A stretch of 64,000 bases of DNA, taken from Aphis gossypii. Taxonomy: Eukaryota > Arthropoda > Insecta > Hemiptera > Aphididae. Shown piece by piece: positions 39,425 through 51,944 of this stretch. The stretch's first letter is position 1. Each line of letters opens with the position of its first letter. The notes below the pieces were generated by a model. The model was not told where the DNA came from. It was given only the letters and a program-made list of their open reading frames with translations, and did not search any database. The translations under genes and the position numbers were made by a program. The stretch lies in NCBI RefSeq assembly GCF_020184175.1, contig NC_065532.1, positions 32,240,001 through 32,304,000 on the forward strand, given 5' to 3'.

Positions 39425-39682
39425 TTAGGCTGAGCTTCCCCTACAGTTTTTTGGATGGCCACCAAACCATGCGAACGTATTTGGCTGGTGGTGAGCTATT
39501 GATAAGAATTTGAATAATGATGTTTTCCACAGTGAACATATTTTGATGAATAACAACAGTATAACTGATACCTTGGTAACGAAGACATTGGATTGGTTTG
39601 TGCGATTGGCACGGGGCTCTTCAATTTCAATTTTAAGGTGACATAGAAGATCAATGTTATCTTTATTATTTATAGTGGTCAC
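39425..39682 (-). pseudogene. Decayed retrotransposon ORF1 (gag-like) zinc-knuckle region
   Basis: On the minus strand one frame reads 'IEIEEPRANRTNQ', a phrase that precedes the zinc knuckles of Jockey-like ORF1 proteins (E.PR.N...QC..C). The knuckles themselves are scattered over other frames: 'QCLRYQ', then 'YVHCGKHH' (normally KC.KCGE.H), then 'TFAWFGGHPKNCRGS' (normally CALCGGNHPANYKGC). So at least three frame changes and loss of several zinc ligands are needed to explain it. It is a dead fragment; no RT belonging to it is seen downstream on the same strand. Confidence 0.75.
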
Positions 39683-39699
39683 TAAATCAAAAAAAAAAA

Positions 39700-42600
39700 A
39701 GTGGAAATGATTTCTTAGTGTAATTACTATTTAGGTACATACTGTATATTGGTATTATTAAATGTTGAATGGAATTTTTTGTTTAATTTATTTGACTTAT
39801 AGAACGGTGAATTATAATTTATAATAACCACTCTAAAAACTTTATACCTATTATTTAAATTTGTTAGTTTAAAAATTAGCATTATTAGTTTGGAGGAATT
39901 TAATAACATATCTGTAGGATACTGTTGAGTTAGTGGCTATAGTAGATATAATTTATAGAACTTATTAATTTAATAAGTTCATCTTCACAATCTAAGCATA
40001 GTGATGAAATTGTAACAACACTGCAAATGAAAATCTGTTGGTAAAAGATTTATTGCATCCTCGTTCTTGATCCATTTAATCTTCTGATTAACAGTATCTG
40101 AAAATAATGAGGATTGATTTTGTGAGAAAAATATTTTGGTTTCATTTTTTGAATTTGGTTATTAAGAAATTAATTAAGGCGTTTAACTCCATTAGAGGTG
40201 ATAATATATCTGCTATTTCAGTCCTATAGTATTAATGTGTCTCGCGAAGGACTTGGCGAACTCTGTATATACAATTTTGAAACAATGAGTGGACATTTAA
40301 TATTAATAATTTTCGTGATTAGACATAGTGAATTGTTGATAGCGCTAATTAAGTTTATCACAAAATAGCAATACATACTGGTCCGTTCGTGTCAAACGCA
40401 GTGGATAATGACTAGCTATGTAATTAATTCTAAGTTATCAGGATTAATATAACGATAAAACTTCAATGTAGAGATGCGTCACTTAGTAATTTTGAAGAAA
40501 AAACTCATTTTCATATGAAAAAATTTAGTAGGTACTTAAATACAATAAGTAAACGAAAAAAAGAATAATTAGCAAACTATGTTTCATGGTCAACGCCCAC
40601 CTGTCGTTATAAGAAAAAATCTTTAAAATAAATTTTGTCACGAAGAATAAATAAGTAAGTAGTTGTTTTTAAATTAGCTTGCGGCCGGTGTCCGTAAAGT
40701 CTACTAAGTACCTAATGTATTTTAAGTGTTATTATATTAATACAAATTTAATCTCTTAGATCAATAATATTTAATAATGTGTATAATTATAATAATATTA
40801 CCATTATAATTTGTCGGAAAGTATTACATTTATAATTATAAATTATACACGAATAACATTATAACTTTAGTCTATAGTGTATTATAAATTATAATTTATA
40901 ACTGTAATAAACATATTATATAAAAAAAAAAATGAAAGTTAAGCTATTTTGTTTGCCACGATGTTATAATTTGAATATAATAATAGAAGAATTTCTCAAA
41001 TTTTTTAGCTGATGGCGCATTCTTTTGGATCAAATTCAGCTGCAGTGGCCTGTTGTATCCGCCGAATACTACAAGCACCGTGTATACAAATTAAAACTGT
41101 TGATTTTTGTAGAAAACCAAAAAAATCGTTTGCTTCGTAAAAATATCATTCAATTACGAAAATTGATGAAATCTGTGGTGTTATAATCTGGCGTAAGTAA
41201 AAATATTTAATATAGCACTAAAGAAAAACTATTATTAAATGTAATATTTTAGATAACTTCATTTTGAAATTGGAATTTAAAGATATTATTATAAAGTTTG
41301 TTTGGAACATGCCCCCCGGTAAATCTCTAAGCATCTCTCCGATCTAATCCATGCTATATTCATGTAGAAATGCCAAATGGGTAATCATAATAGTGTGGTC
41401 AAAATACACGGTTCTATTTTACATAGAAATTAAACCTATGTAGAGATTTCTTTTATTACTACATTAAATTTTGCATTTAAAAAGAAATCGAATAATGTAG
41501 TATAACTTTGGGTAAAAATGATATCATTATGAAATTATATAGTTAATATATTATTATAGACGACTAACATGAATATAATAATATAGATTTATTCAAAATG
41601 ATTCATCCGATTTCAAATGCTTATATGGGCTATATGGCTATATATCTTTTCAGTTTCAAGGTTTAGAGTAATACCTTTATAGTTTATATAGATAATAGAT
41701 ATATATGATGTATATTAAAAAAAAATAATAATATTTCAAATTTATATAATGGTATCAATACGTGCGGCTTCTCTTGGTCACGCATGGACAACATCTAATT
41801 GGAATTGTAATTCATTCCATAGATTTCGTCGTAATTGACTGCACTAATTTTTAGCTCCTCGTTATGGTTGATGATAATAATAGTACATATTATACACTAT
41901 ACAGACATACAATATTTTTAATATTTTTGCAAAATACGTAACCACATGGCGTAGATCAGGTGACCCAGGTGGCCAGGTGCAAAGCATAGGATTATTTGTT
42001 TTAAATAACCATGTAGGTATGTTAATTTTTTTTTTTTAAATCATTTTTGTCTTTTTTTTATTCATCATGCTATAACTATAGGAGAAGTATCTACGTTTAA
42101 GTTAGATCGACGTTTTAGAAATACTGAAGATAGTGATTCAAAATTTCGAAATAGGAATTCGTTCATAATATGTTAAATGTTGAAATGTTAGCATAGCTTG
42201 TGGTCACGACCACGCATTTAATTTGAGATTTTCTGTTCTGCGACGAGATCAGGGCTGGATATTCCTATTTCCTGGTAGAGAAATTATGTCCTTAGATACA
42301 GAAGAATATCTATTTGGATTATTTGGAAAAGCAATTTACTTTTCTATTCTCCCGGTTTAGAAGACGACAAAGATTTACGAAGATGTCAACAAATTTCGTT
42401 TTGATATTTTATTATGAAACATGATCCAATTTTAAACATAACATCATAATAATATGTGTATTATTATTACGTTTGAAATATCACGCTGTGTCTGTCTCGA
42501 TAATGCTATTGAGTGCGATATGACGGTAAATTCAGAAAAGATAATGGTATTTTGTAAAAAAAAAAAATAATCATTCAAGTAACCATCACTCTACTGTATC

Positions 42601-43430
42601 CTATATGGTAAGTATCGAGTGTACCTCGTATACAATATAAATCAATTCAGACCGAAAACGGTTTAGTGTTTTCACTGTCGTCAGGTACCTACGTTCCCAA
42701 CCATTATTTTAATAATTATATTAACATTTTAAAGATGTTGGTATTTTTATTTTGTCTTTTCCGTTTATTTTAAAAAGTAGGTACATACTAAGAATTTTCA
42801 ATTTTAACCTTCCAAAAGTGTGAATTAATTAAATTGAATTTGCTATCAGAAATCTCTCTCAAAATTGGTTTTCAGTGTTTTTTTTAACTAAAAAAAGTCT
42901 TTAGAAAGCTCCTAAAACGAAATCGATCAATTAAAAATTAAATTTATAATTTGATTATAATTTCAAACTTCAAATTTTTAGATAATTATTTTATTTTAAT
43001 TTATTCAAAACGATGATTTTAAAGATGTCAAATATTTTTAGTAGATACTGTATGTATTTAACCAGTATGAAATGTAATTTGTTTGAATAAATCCCTCATA
43101 AGTGTGATATGATTAAATATGTATTATGTATTATTTATAAACTTGTATATAATTAAATAATAATAATAATAATATATTGATATAAAATGTATTTAATAAT
43201 AAAAAATGAAGCCATCAGTCAGAAATATTTGATATGAATAACAATTACAAGGATAACTCAATAATAGTAGTGATGTATAATATACAGATACATAACACGA
43301 CAATAATATAGTTTACATGCACAGTCATATACACATAAGCAATACCTATAAAATATGTTGCATATGTATATTATATAATATATATATACAATAGAGTTTC
43401 GTTGTCTTTTCGGAAGGTCAACGCAACAAT
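39700..43430. other. Non-coding AT-rich stretch
   Basis: No gene recognised. Short GC-richer patches at about 41020-41100 and 42200-42400 have short open frames without family signatures. The latter may be a worn transposon fragment. Confidence 0.35.
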
Positions 43431-43435
43431 AACGT

Positions 43436-43476
43436 ACGACGACGACGACGACGATGATGATAATAATAATAATAAT
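43436..43476. repeat. Compound trinucleotide microsatellite
   Basis: (GAC)n runs into (GAT)n and then (AAT)n, a stepwise-decay pattern. It gives artificial homopolymer frames (Val/Ile/Ile) on the minus strand, which should not be read as protein. Confidence 0.9.
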
Positions 43477-44608
43477 TGTTTTAATGTTCGTTACCGAACG
43501 CGATGAGATATGTACAACACACAGAATAGAATATAGATAATATAAATTCAAATCACGTACCAATGCCGAACACAAACACATAAATGAAAGACGTCTTGGC
43601 CAGTGATTAGGTACTAGGTACCTATATATTTTATGATCATACCAGCTACCTTCTGTTATAGATAGGACGAAAAGAGAATATTACTGATTGGCGATTTACG
43701 CGGAAAAAAAACGGGACTCGTATATTATTATTAAGTTATTGCCAGTATAACTTCAGCAGTTATAATATTATTATGTTGTTTATATGCAAAAAACTGGCAG
43801 TAAATTTATACTACGCGTCTGCAAGCTGCAACCATATTCTAACGGACGAGGTATTTATTATTCTACGTAGACGAAATCAAATTTATGTTTTCGTGAAAAC
43901 GTCTTTTTCCAGCGTTTATAGTGTAAATTTTTTGTCAATAAATAGTAATTTCGTGATTAATTCGTGTTTCTGAAAAATAAATTGAACACAATCATTTTTC
44001 TATTTCCAATTTTTAAAATTGTTAAGATTTATATCCTTCTTAAATAACATTGCAATATGTCTTTTTATTTCAAATTCCTGTACAGAATATTTTTCAGTGA
44101 GCTGAGTTGTAAAAAAATCGAATTTTGAATATTATGCAATAGTTAATTAGTTTTATAATAAGCATTACAATTTTGGATAATGACTTATAATTAACGAAGA
44201 AAAATATTTTCAAAAAGCATCAATTTACGAAGATGATTGCTGTACAATGTAGTAGGTATGTACAATGTACAGTGAAAAAATATATCACCTTGTTTGTATG
44301 TGTCATAGTCAGAGATTTGGTAAGTAAAAACAAATACGTTTTAAAGTAGGTACAGTTCAGAATACAAAATTTTTTTTTGCATATTTGAAGGATATTTTAA
44401 GAACGATATTGTTTAAAATGTTATATTGATTTTTTATACAACGATAATTGAAAATATAGAATAATAAATAACTATATATATTATAGGGCTAAGTACCAAA
44501 GTCCACTATTTAACTCTCTTACTTTTTTAGGTGGGGAGACTTAGTCCTATCAAATCCCTCTCCCTCTTAAATAAATAAAAAAAAATTCCGTATAATGTTT
44601 ATGTTTGC

Positions 44609-44633
44609 GTGTGTGTGTGTGTGTGTGTGTGTG
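44609..44633. repeat. (GT)n microsatellite
   Basis: Twelve uninterrupted GT units. Confidence 0.9.
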
Positions 44634-45513
44634 ACTTATCGTAAACGATACACTCTACTCGTATATTTAAGTGTAGCCAGAATAACGTACATATATGTAA
44701 GGTAATAAACGTTTATCGAAATCCATAAAATAACTTAAATGTGTGCGCATGCCCGTGTTATTCGAAAATCGTAACACATATAATAATATTAAGGGGATAG
44801 GATTGTATAAGACTTGTTTTTCCTTCCACATCTTATTACGGGGCGTATACAGCTTTCCTGTAACGTTATACGATGACGTCCGATTCAGACTTCGTCGTAT
44901 TTATACAGCATTTCTTTTTATAACACATAGCTTTTTTTTTCACACGTAATTTCTAATAATCGGCTTGTCGTGATTCGAGCGGGAAGGCGGAACACAATAA
45001 ATATAACCACGATATAACAACGATACGAAATTGAATAAAAAGGTGAAAATCTCATTGTTTTACGATCATTTGTATTTCGGTAGATATAAATGTACATTGT
45101 ATTATCAAGATGTAATAATATGATTTTAACCACGTACTAAGATATATACTTAATAGGAAGTATACCTATCTTTGTTGGTGGTAATAATTATATATACATA
45201 TTATTACGACTATATAGTATATACTTACAAGCATTGAAATGTAATACATATATACAAATATTCTTGTAGGTGAAAACGCGGAGTAACCGTATTGTAATAA
45301 ATACATTTTTGTGTTGGGCGTTATCGGAAACTTCATACAAATGCATTTTTTCGACACTTTTTACATTATATTATAGAGTACATCGAGTTCCCCTCGTTCA
45401 AATATGAATGATGAATTATTACACGCCAAACGGGGAAAAAGCTGAGCGGCGACGGTTTTCCGCATATTATTTATAATGGACGATAATACTATATGATCGC
45501 TGCAGCGGGAAAG

Positions 45514-45540
45514 TATATATAATATATATATATATATATA
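45514..45540. repeat. (TA)n tract
   Basis: Alternating TA with one interruption, one of several TA tracts in the window. Confidence 0.8.
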
Positions 45541-45893
45541 GGTAGGTACAATATGATGTACATTGCACGGCGTTTATTTACCGTTAACGTTTCTATACGA
45601 TAATTGCTTACTACGTATCTAAGTGTAAAACTGTATATATACCTCAACAACGCATTAACGGACAAATTATTATCATCGAGCAGGGAAGTGAGTGTGACGC
45701 TTTAGAACCATTGTTTTTAGGTCTGCCGCGCCGTGGCGAAATCCAAACTTAATTTATACATAATGTAATATACTTACACATTAAACGCGCGTATTATAAT
45801 ATAGTTATCACTTATTATAACTGTTGGTGGCTGCGTTTAGTATATTATTCCGTTTGAAACAATTGAAACAGAATCTGCGAATTCTATACAAGA

Positions 45894-45908
45894 TGATTCA
45901 CCAAGCAT
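45894..45908 (+). repeat. Shared 15-mer, copy 1 of a possible dispersed repeat
   Basis: tgattcaccaagcat occurs here and again at 48844-48858 in the same orientation, with looser similarity downstream of both (a ctggttc motif about 50 bp on). This suggests two diverged copies of one repeat end. The shared open frame at 45907-46167 has no recognisable domain. Confidence 0.45.
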
Positions 45909-46105
45909 GTTCATCACAATTTTTACCTATGGTAATGCATTTATTCAAATTCTGGTTCTTGCAGAAGTTTTAATTATACTCAGAAACCGTGTACATTCAA
46001 ATACTTCATTTTTTTACACCATTCAAAGAGTGTCCTATGATGATTCAAGTTTCTTTTATCAAATAATTACTTGCCAACCTTTTTATAGTAAATCATTATG
46101 TAGAT

Positions 46106-46607
46106 TAGAGGTTTTCAAACAGTCAAACTATGGTACTATAGTACCTACTACAAGTGAGTACCTATAGTGGTACGTGGAAAACCACATGAAAGCACGAAAA
46201 ATAATTCGATTTTGTATTTTTTATTTATTCACGTTTAAAAGAAAACTGAGAATTTTATATTATTATATATTGAATTTTATATTTTGTATAAATATTACTT
46301 ATTATCGTGTATTCATGATTTTATATTACTATTATCTCGAATCACGAAAATACGTCAATAAATAAGAGCATATATACACACGTGTCAATCGGTTTGTTAA
46401 TTGGTTGACAACTATATTATTATTTATCATCGATCTAGAAACGTATTAAACATTTTACTGCCCTCACCTTTAAACATAAATGTGTAAAAATATTAAACAG
46501 TTATATTTTTAGTTATTAGTGGTTTACGTATCTGATGTATAATAATATGTATAGTAACTATACTTAGTTATACGAGTGATACACAAAAATGTGTTTGGAA
46601 ACCTCTG
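46106..46607. mobile_element. hAT-like MITE with perfect 8-bp target duplication
   Basis: Ends TAGAGGTTTTCAAAC (46106-46120) and the complement of CAGAGGTTTCCAAAC (46593-46607) match at 13 of 15 positions. The flanking octamers 46098-46105 and 46608-46615 are both atgtagat, a perfect 8-bp duplication that identifies hAT-type insertion. The 502-bp interior has no transposase. Confidence 0.92.
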
Positions 46608-46960
46608 ATGTAGATGATTTTTTTTGAAAATATAAACGTATCTAAATCAAAATCTGAACTAAAAGTCGTTTTACAAAACTATAAATTATAAAAATACGTA
46701 TATAGATATATTAATTTAATCTAGTATAGGTACTTATTATACTTGGACCAATTTTACAAAACACGAGATGTTGATAGATTAATATTTTAATCGCTATAAT
46801 TTATAAGTCATCATATAGCCTCAATATATTAGCTTCAAAATCTATTATTATAAACTTATTATCTTTAATAGGTATGTACACAAAGTTAAAGAACGTATTA
46901 ATATTACAAATATTATTCGTAATAAAAAAAAAAATAAAAAATTCTAAGGCACTCGGGAAT

Positions 46961-47596
46961 GCCGCGGTAAAGCTATTGCATAGCAATTTTGTAGCTATGT
47001 ATCATGTGCATGTATTTATAACTATATTTATTTTTGTATGATATTATTAATTCAAGTTACAATAGTTTTAAACGTGCAGGCCGAAAAGAAAAAAATATCG
47101 AGTGGATTGTGTTTTTAAGGAGAATCTAGACCTCACAAGTCTGCCCGGGTGGGTCTTGCCATACAGAATAGCCGCGTGTAGAACACTGAGACGATTTTGT
47201 GCTCCGCAATCGTATTTATGAGCCTGGTCTCGCCCGCTGCGGCACTGCGTAATCGTCATGATTGTCTGTGATTGGTCATTGCGCGTAGTCAGCAGCAGCC
47301 GAGTCAGGAACAGAACACGGCACCGACGTCGGGTGGTGGCCAGTGCCTGTGAGGACGGGTCCGTGAATAGCGTTCCGTGGCCGGCGTGCAGGCCCGCACG
47401 AGCCACCGTACTTGTTGCGGTCGGTCTCGTGTTCTGTGACGGACCGGAGGGCGTCCGCCAGCCGAGTCGGGAACAGAAAACGGCACCGACGCTGTCGACG
47501 GCAGATAGTAACAAAATGGTCTTACGTATTGCCGTTTTTCGTTACGAAAAATATTTTTTCGGTCACCACGCCAGGCCCGCGGTAAAAGCTATATGC
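46961..47596. other. GC- and CpG-rich island with internal and flanking direct repeats
   Basis: From about 47100 to 47520 base composition changes abruptly to GC-rich, CpG-rich sequence in which both strands are open (148 codons minus, 130 codons plus). Neither frame resembles a known protein. Inside, a ~35-bp unit (agccgagtcaggaacagaac... at 47297, agccgagtcgggaacagaaa... at 47460) is repeated directly about 163 bp apart. The island is bracketed by similar ~20-bp direct repeats, ccgcggtaaagctattgca (46962-46980) and ccgcggtaaaagctatatgca (47576-47596). A promoter island or a foreign insertion are both possible. Confidence 0.55.
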
Positions 47597-48843
47597 AAAA
47601 GCTTAAAAATATTAATAATCGACTACCTATATATACTATGTTTTAGATAAACGAACAATAGTTTTTTGAAAATAAATAATACGTCAAATTCGTGCGTACG
47701 GAAAACCAATGAAGACTGCATTCAGACATTTACCGGTATTATTAGGTAAAACTCATACGTTTTAATGTTAACAGTATTTTATTATCAAACATGTTATTAT
47801 CATGATATTATGTATATATTGCAATACATTTTATACATCGATGTTTTTCAAAAAATACTCTGCTCCGTACAGAATGCGTAAAATCGAGAATGTGGCGGTC
47901 GACCATTTTAAACAATAATAAAATATGTTAATAAGAAATAAGAATTTTTTTTTATCGACATCTAAATATCAACCGTTACAAATCATATATTCATTCGATA
48001 TGGTATATGGGCAACTACACTCAAACGAGTATATTATAATGTACGAAATTGTTGTTGTATGTACTAAAAAAAAAATAATAATAATAATATTATATTCGAA
48101 AAAACCGTACCTACTTATATATATACGCATAATATAAATAATAATACGTACTGCATATATTAATTATATTAAACGCATACAATTATGAAAAAAAAATTAT
48201 TGAACGTTTAAAAAGAAATACGCAAGTGTATTTAATGTGTCATAAATAGTAATCACACGCCGTATAATTTTCGACTTAATAATTAGATGAATATATTACG
48301 TGTATTATACAATTTTTTATCGTTCCCCAACTCGCTATAACCTATATATATATATATATATACATACACCCTGGCTGTATAATAGTTACTATAAAGTAAG
48401 GTATATGGTACTATATGGTGTATCTATATATATATATAAGTATATACAAATTGCAGAGGTTGAACCGCCGTACTCGATGTAGGTATGTATACACGTCATA
48501 ACACGAAACGTTGGTACATTAGGAATATTAAAGTGCGTTTTCGAACGGAAACGTTTTAGTGAAATCGTCGAAATTACATTTCTGTGCAAAATGATAAACA
48601 GAAAAACCTCTCGTTTTTAAAAAAAAAATATATATATATAATAATACATAACGGCTATAGGTATCTATATACTCTTACACGTTTAGATATATACGTACAC
48701 ATACATCAGGTTTATTTACAATGCAAATACTGAAATATATATTATATTATATACTTATACGTGTAGTATAATATTTGACTGCAGCAGAGGACAATATAAT
48801 CGAATTTGAACGTTACTCGGAAAATATCATGATATATACGGAG

Positions 48844-48858
48844 TGATTCACCAAGCAT
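48844..48858 (+). repeat. Shared 15-mer, copy 2 of a possible dispersed repeat
   Basis: Second occurrence of tgattcaccaagcat, 2,950 bp downstream of the first, same strand. Confidence 0.45.
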
Positions 48859-51046
48859 ATACTCTTTGCTTACCCCTTTCTATCATTTAAATTTTTTTCT
48901 GGTTCCGATATTTGACAGTTTCATGCATAATAATATTATATTCATACATTTCAATGATCATGTTTTTCAAATACGTATGTATTCTTATATTATTTATGCC
49001 TAGGAAAATGTCCCGTGCAGGTATATAATGCAATCTTTTTTCAAAGAACTTCCCTTTTTTACTGTAAATTATTGTTAAACAGATAATTTCTTTGAAAATG
49101 TCGATGTACTTATTATCTACCTATCTAAAACAAAATTAAGATGATAACTTTCTGGGTTATTACACTTTATATACCTATGAGGATTAAGGACCAAGGATAA
49201 TAGCTATAAAAATCAAATGAGGTTATACCTAAATCAAAAATAAAACAAATCAATATATTATGATGGCTTAGAGTGTTTCAAGTGTTTGGCAGATTTGGAT
49301 ATTAAAAGCGGACTATAGAAATAAAAATTTTCAACTTATATTTATTATACCGAGTTATGTATATATTATGTATTGGGTACATGTGTTTTTAGTACATATT
49401 ATGATTGATTACCATTGGCTTAGACACAAACATGGATACGCTAAAATAGACAGACGAGATAAAAAAGAAAAAAAAGACTCGCGTTTTACATATAATAATG
49501 TATTATATAGTGACTATATACAACGTCTAATATGCAACCGATTATCGCAGTTTTATGACAAAGCTCATTCAGTATTAGTGTGTGTACAAAACGCTATTTG
49601 TTCTAATTAACGGCACTGACCGCTGGGAAAATATTGCTTTATTGCTGCACACGTTTCCTTCCACCACGAATATACTTTTGGATTTAATAAGGCGTTGTCA
49701 GGCGAAAAAAGCATAAACAATTAATGAAAGTGCTAATTCTGGAACGTATAATAACAGTAATAATAATTATAATAATAGTAATAAATATTGCTATAAAAAT
49801 TGTATTCGAAAAAATAAATTCGAAACCATCCATTTTAAGTACAAAGAAATATTATTACGTGTTCTTATTGTGACGTGCAACGTGATGGGATTGTTCACAT
49901 ATTATTTTGTTTTCTCGTCAAGAGACGTATTTTATATCAATGTATAGCTTTATACATTATTGTATTATTATTTATGTACACTTATTACTCATCTTGTCTT
50001 TATAATATAATAATATATGTCCAATACCTTTTGTATTAATTTTTGTTTTATCATGTATTCAAATAGCGTAATTTCAATGTAGAATGTTTTTGTCGAAACA
50101 CTCGAAACAATGAAATCTAAATTCGCATAACTGTTGTTCTATGACCGGTGAGTATATCATAACGCATAGCCATAAATAATAGTTGATGAAAAAAAGCAAC
50201 ATAGGCAAAGTATTTGTTGCAATAATAATAATTATAGTAGTTACTAGTTCATAATATAATATACATTATACATATTATATACCAGGCGGTCAAATGTTAT
50301 CGTCGTGATTTCACATTATTCCTAGTGAAACATATATTTTAATCTCTCTAATTGAATGCCGTTATTAATTATGCATTTAATTTGTATTTTTACTTTTATT
50401 AATTATTATATTTATCGTTTTCTTTGAACATAATAACGTCATAATATTAAGTATTATACACACATAATGTGTATATAATATGCGTGTATTCCAAATAAAA
50501 TTATTTTATCTAAAACTACTTAGAATCGTACTCGATTAACATAATAGCATTTATGAATCTGAGTACCTAAATAATATAATATTACACATCATGTCGTTTT
50601 ATTCGCTTTAGTTGTATACATTATAGTGTGTTGGAACTTGGAATACAGTCGTACGGTTCACGAACTGTAACAACATTATTACATTAATACTTAATAGTAT
50701 ATCGAAAATCAATAGAAAAATATAATTATCATGGTTACGATTCCTATTAATTATAATATCATACACTCATTGTTGAGTTCTAGATAAAAATGCTTAATCG
50801 AAGAAAAAATAAATAAATAGCTAGTTGAACAGCTAAAACATAATACACATATATATACCATATACGTATTTATATTATAAACGCGTATCGTTATAAGATA
50901 TAAGAACGTTTGACATACGTTCTATGTGTGTGATTGTCGCCCGAAAAAAAGTTAACCTAACCTTTATTTTTGCAGCGATAATCGCACAATACATTATAAA
51001 TGTATAATAATGCAATGTGCATATGCACATTAGTCATTGCACACAC
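48859..51046. other. Non-coding AT-rich stretch
   Basis: No exon, RNA gene or complete repeat recognised. Confidence 0.4.
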
Positions 51047-51217
51047 CTGTACAGATGTGCATAATATTCTGACGGCCATGCAATTCGATAAGACGAGTAT
51101 TGCACACGATACAAATATCATTGTTGTAAATAACGAATGTTTCGGCAACATTGAACGCGTGTCTACAAGAAACCGCGTGCGCGGTACGATGCGAAAACCA
51201 TATAAAAGCGATTCAGT
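51047..51217. CDS. Ambiguous-strand exon candidate downstream of the Nudix gene
   Basis: A GC-richer patch with open frames and splice-like edges on both strands. Plus: after an acceptor GTACAG (ending 51052) the frame reads 'VHNILTAMQFDKTSIAHD', then 'TNIIVVNNECFGNIERVS', up to a donor TCA/GTAATT. Minus: from ATG at 51121 it reads 'MIFVSCAILVLSNCMA', then VRILCTSVQ, ending at a donor CAG/GTGTGT (51047), like a signal peptide exon. Only one, or neither, can be real. No family recognised. Confidence 0.25.
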
Positions 51218-51713
51218 AATTGGATATAATATCATTTATATTATTACGTTTTTACACGTGAACCTTATATATGTATAGAATAATGTTACGTAGGTACCTC
51301 CTGATCGTACAAAGGTGATTTGTATTTTGTTCATTTAATCAGAGTGTACGCTTATAAATTAGGTCGACATAATAATATTATAATATGTAGATGGTAAATA
51401 GATGTATACGGTATATACCTGATCGATTATTAAAACAAAAACAAAATTACGTAGAACATTTTTTGCTCTCACTATTATTCAGTATATTTAACTCGTATAT
51501 TGCAATTTTCAGCACAATATAATAGGTACGCATTACAATTGTTGTAAAAAAATATAAATCCCGCCGCGCACCGTTTTTTGATACACAAAAAAAAAAATTT
51601 TATTTACACGAGAACATACATATTATAACGACACACAGATTACAAACAGCTTGACAGCGTGTATACCTATGCATCATCTACAGATATTATACTACAATAT
51701 GGTTATAATATTA

Positions 51714-51719
51714 TTTATT
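51714..51719 (-). promoter_or_regulatory. Candidate polyadenylation signal of the Nudix gene
   Basis: AATAAA on the minus strand, about 226 nt beyond the stop codon at 51945-51947. It is the nearest canonical hexamer. Confidence 0.4.
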
Positions 51720-51944
51720 TATGTGTACTATAATTATTATTTTTGGCCGTTTGTCTGCTAGGATCATGCAGCACGTTGTAGCTAAATCGAAACTACAATA
51801 CAAATAATCAAAAATAATAACAATATAAATAATATGTACTATTATAATTTTATAATCCTACACCAATAATAATAATACAGGTGTGTAAATGTATACACAT
51901 ATTAATAACGTATTGAAAACAAAATTGTTTCAGCTAATGTGCGT

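Noticed and set aside
43258..43581. 107-codon minus frame with runs of Ile and Val
   Set aside because: Produced by the compound trinucleotide microsatellite at 43436-43476.
47068..47650. Overlapping 148- and 130-codon frames on opposite strands
   Set aside because: Stops are rare by composition in the GC-rich island; neither frame has a domain or splice support.
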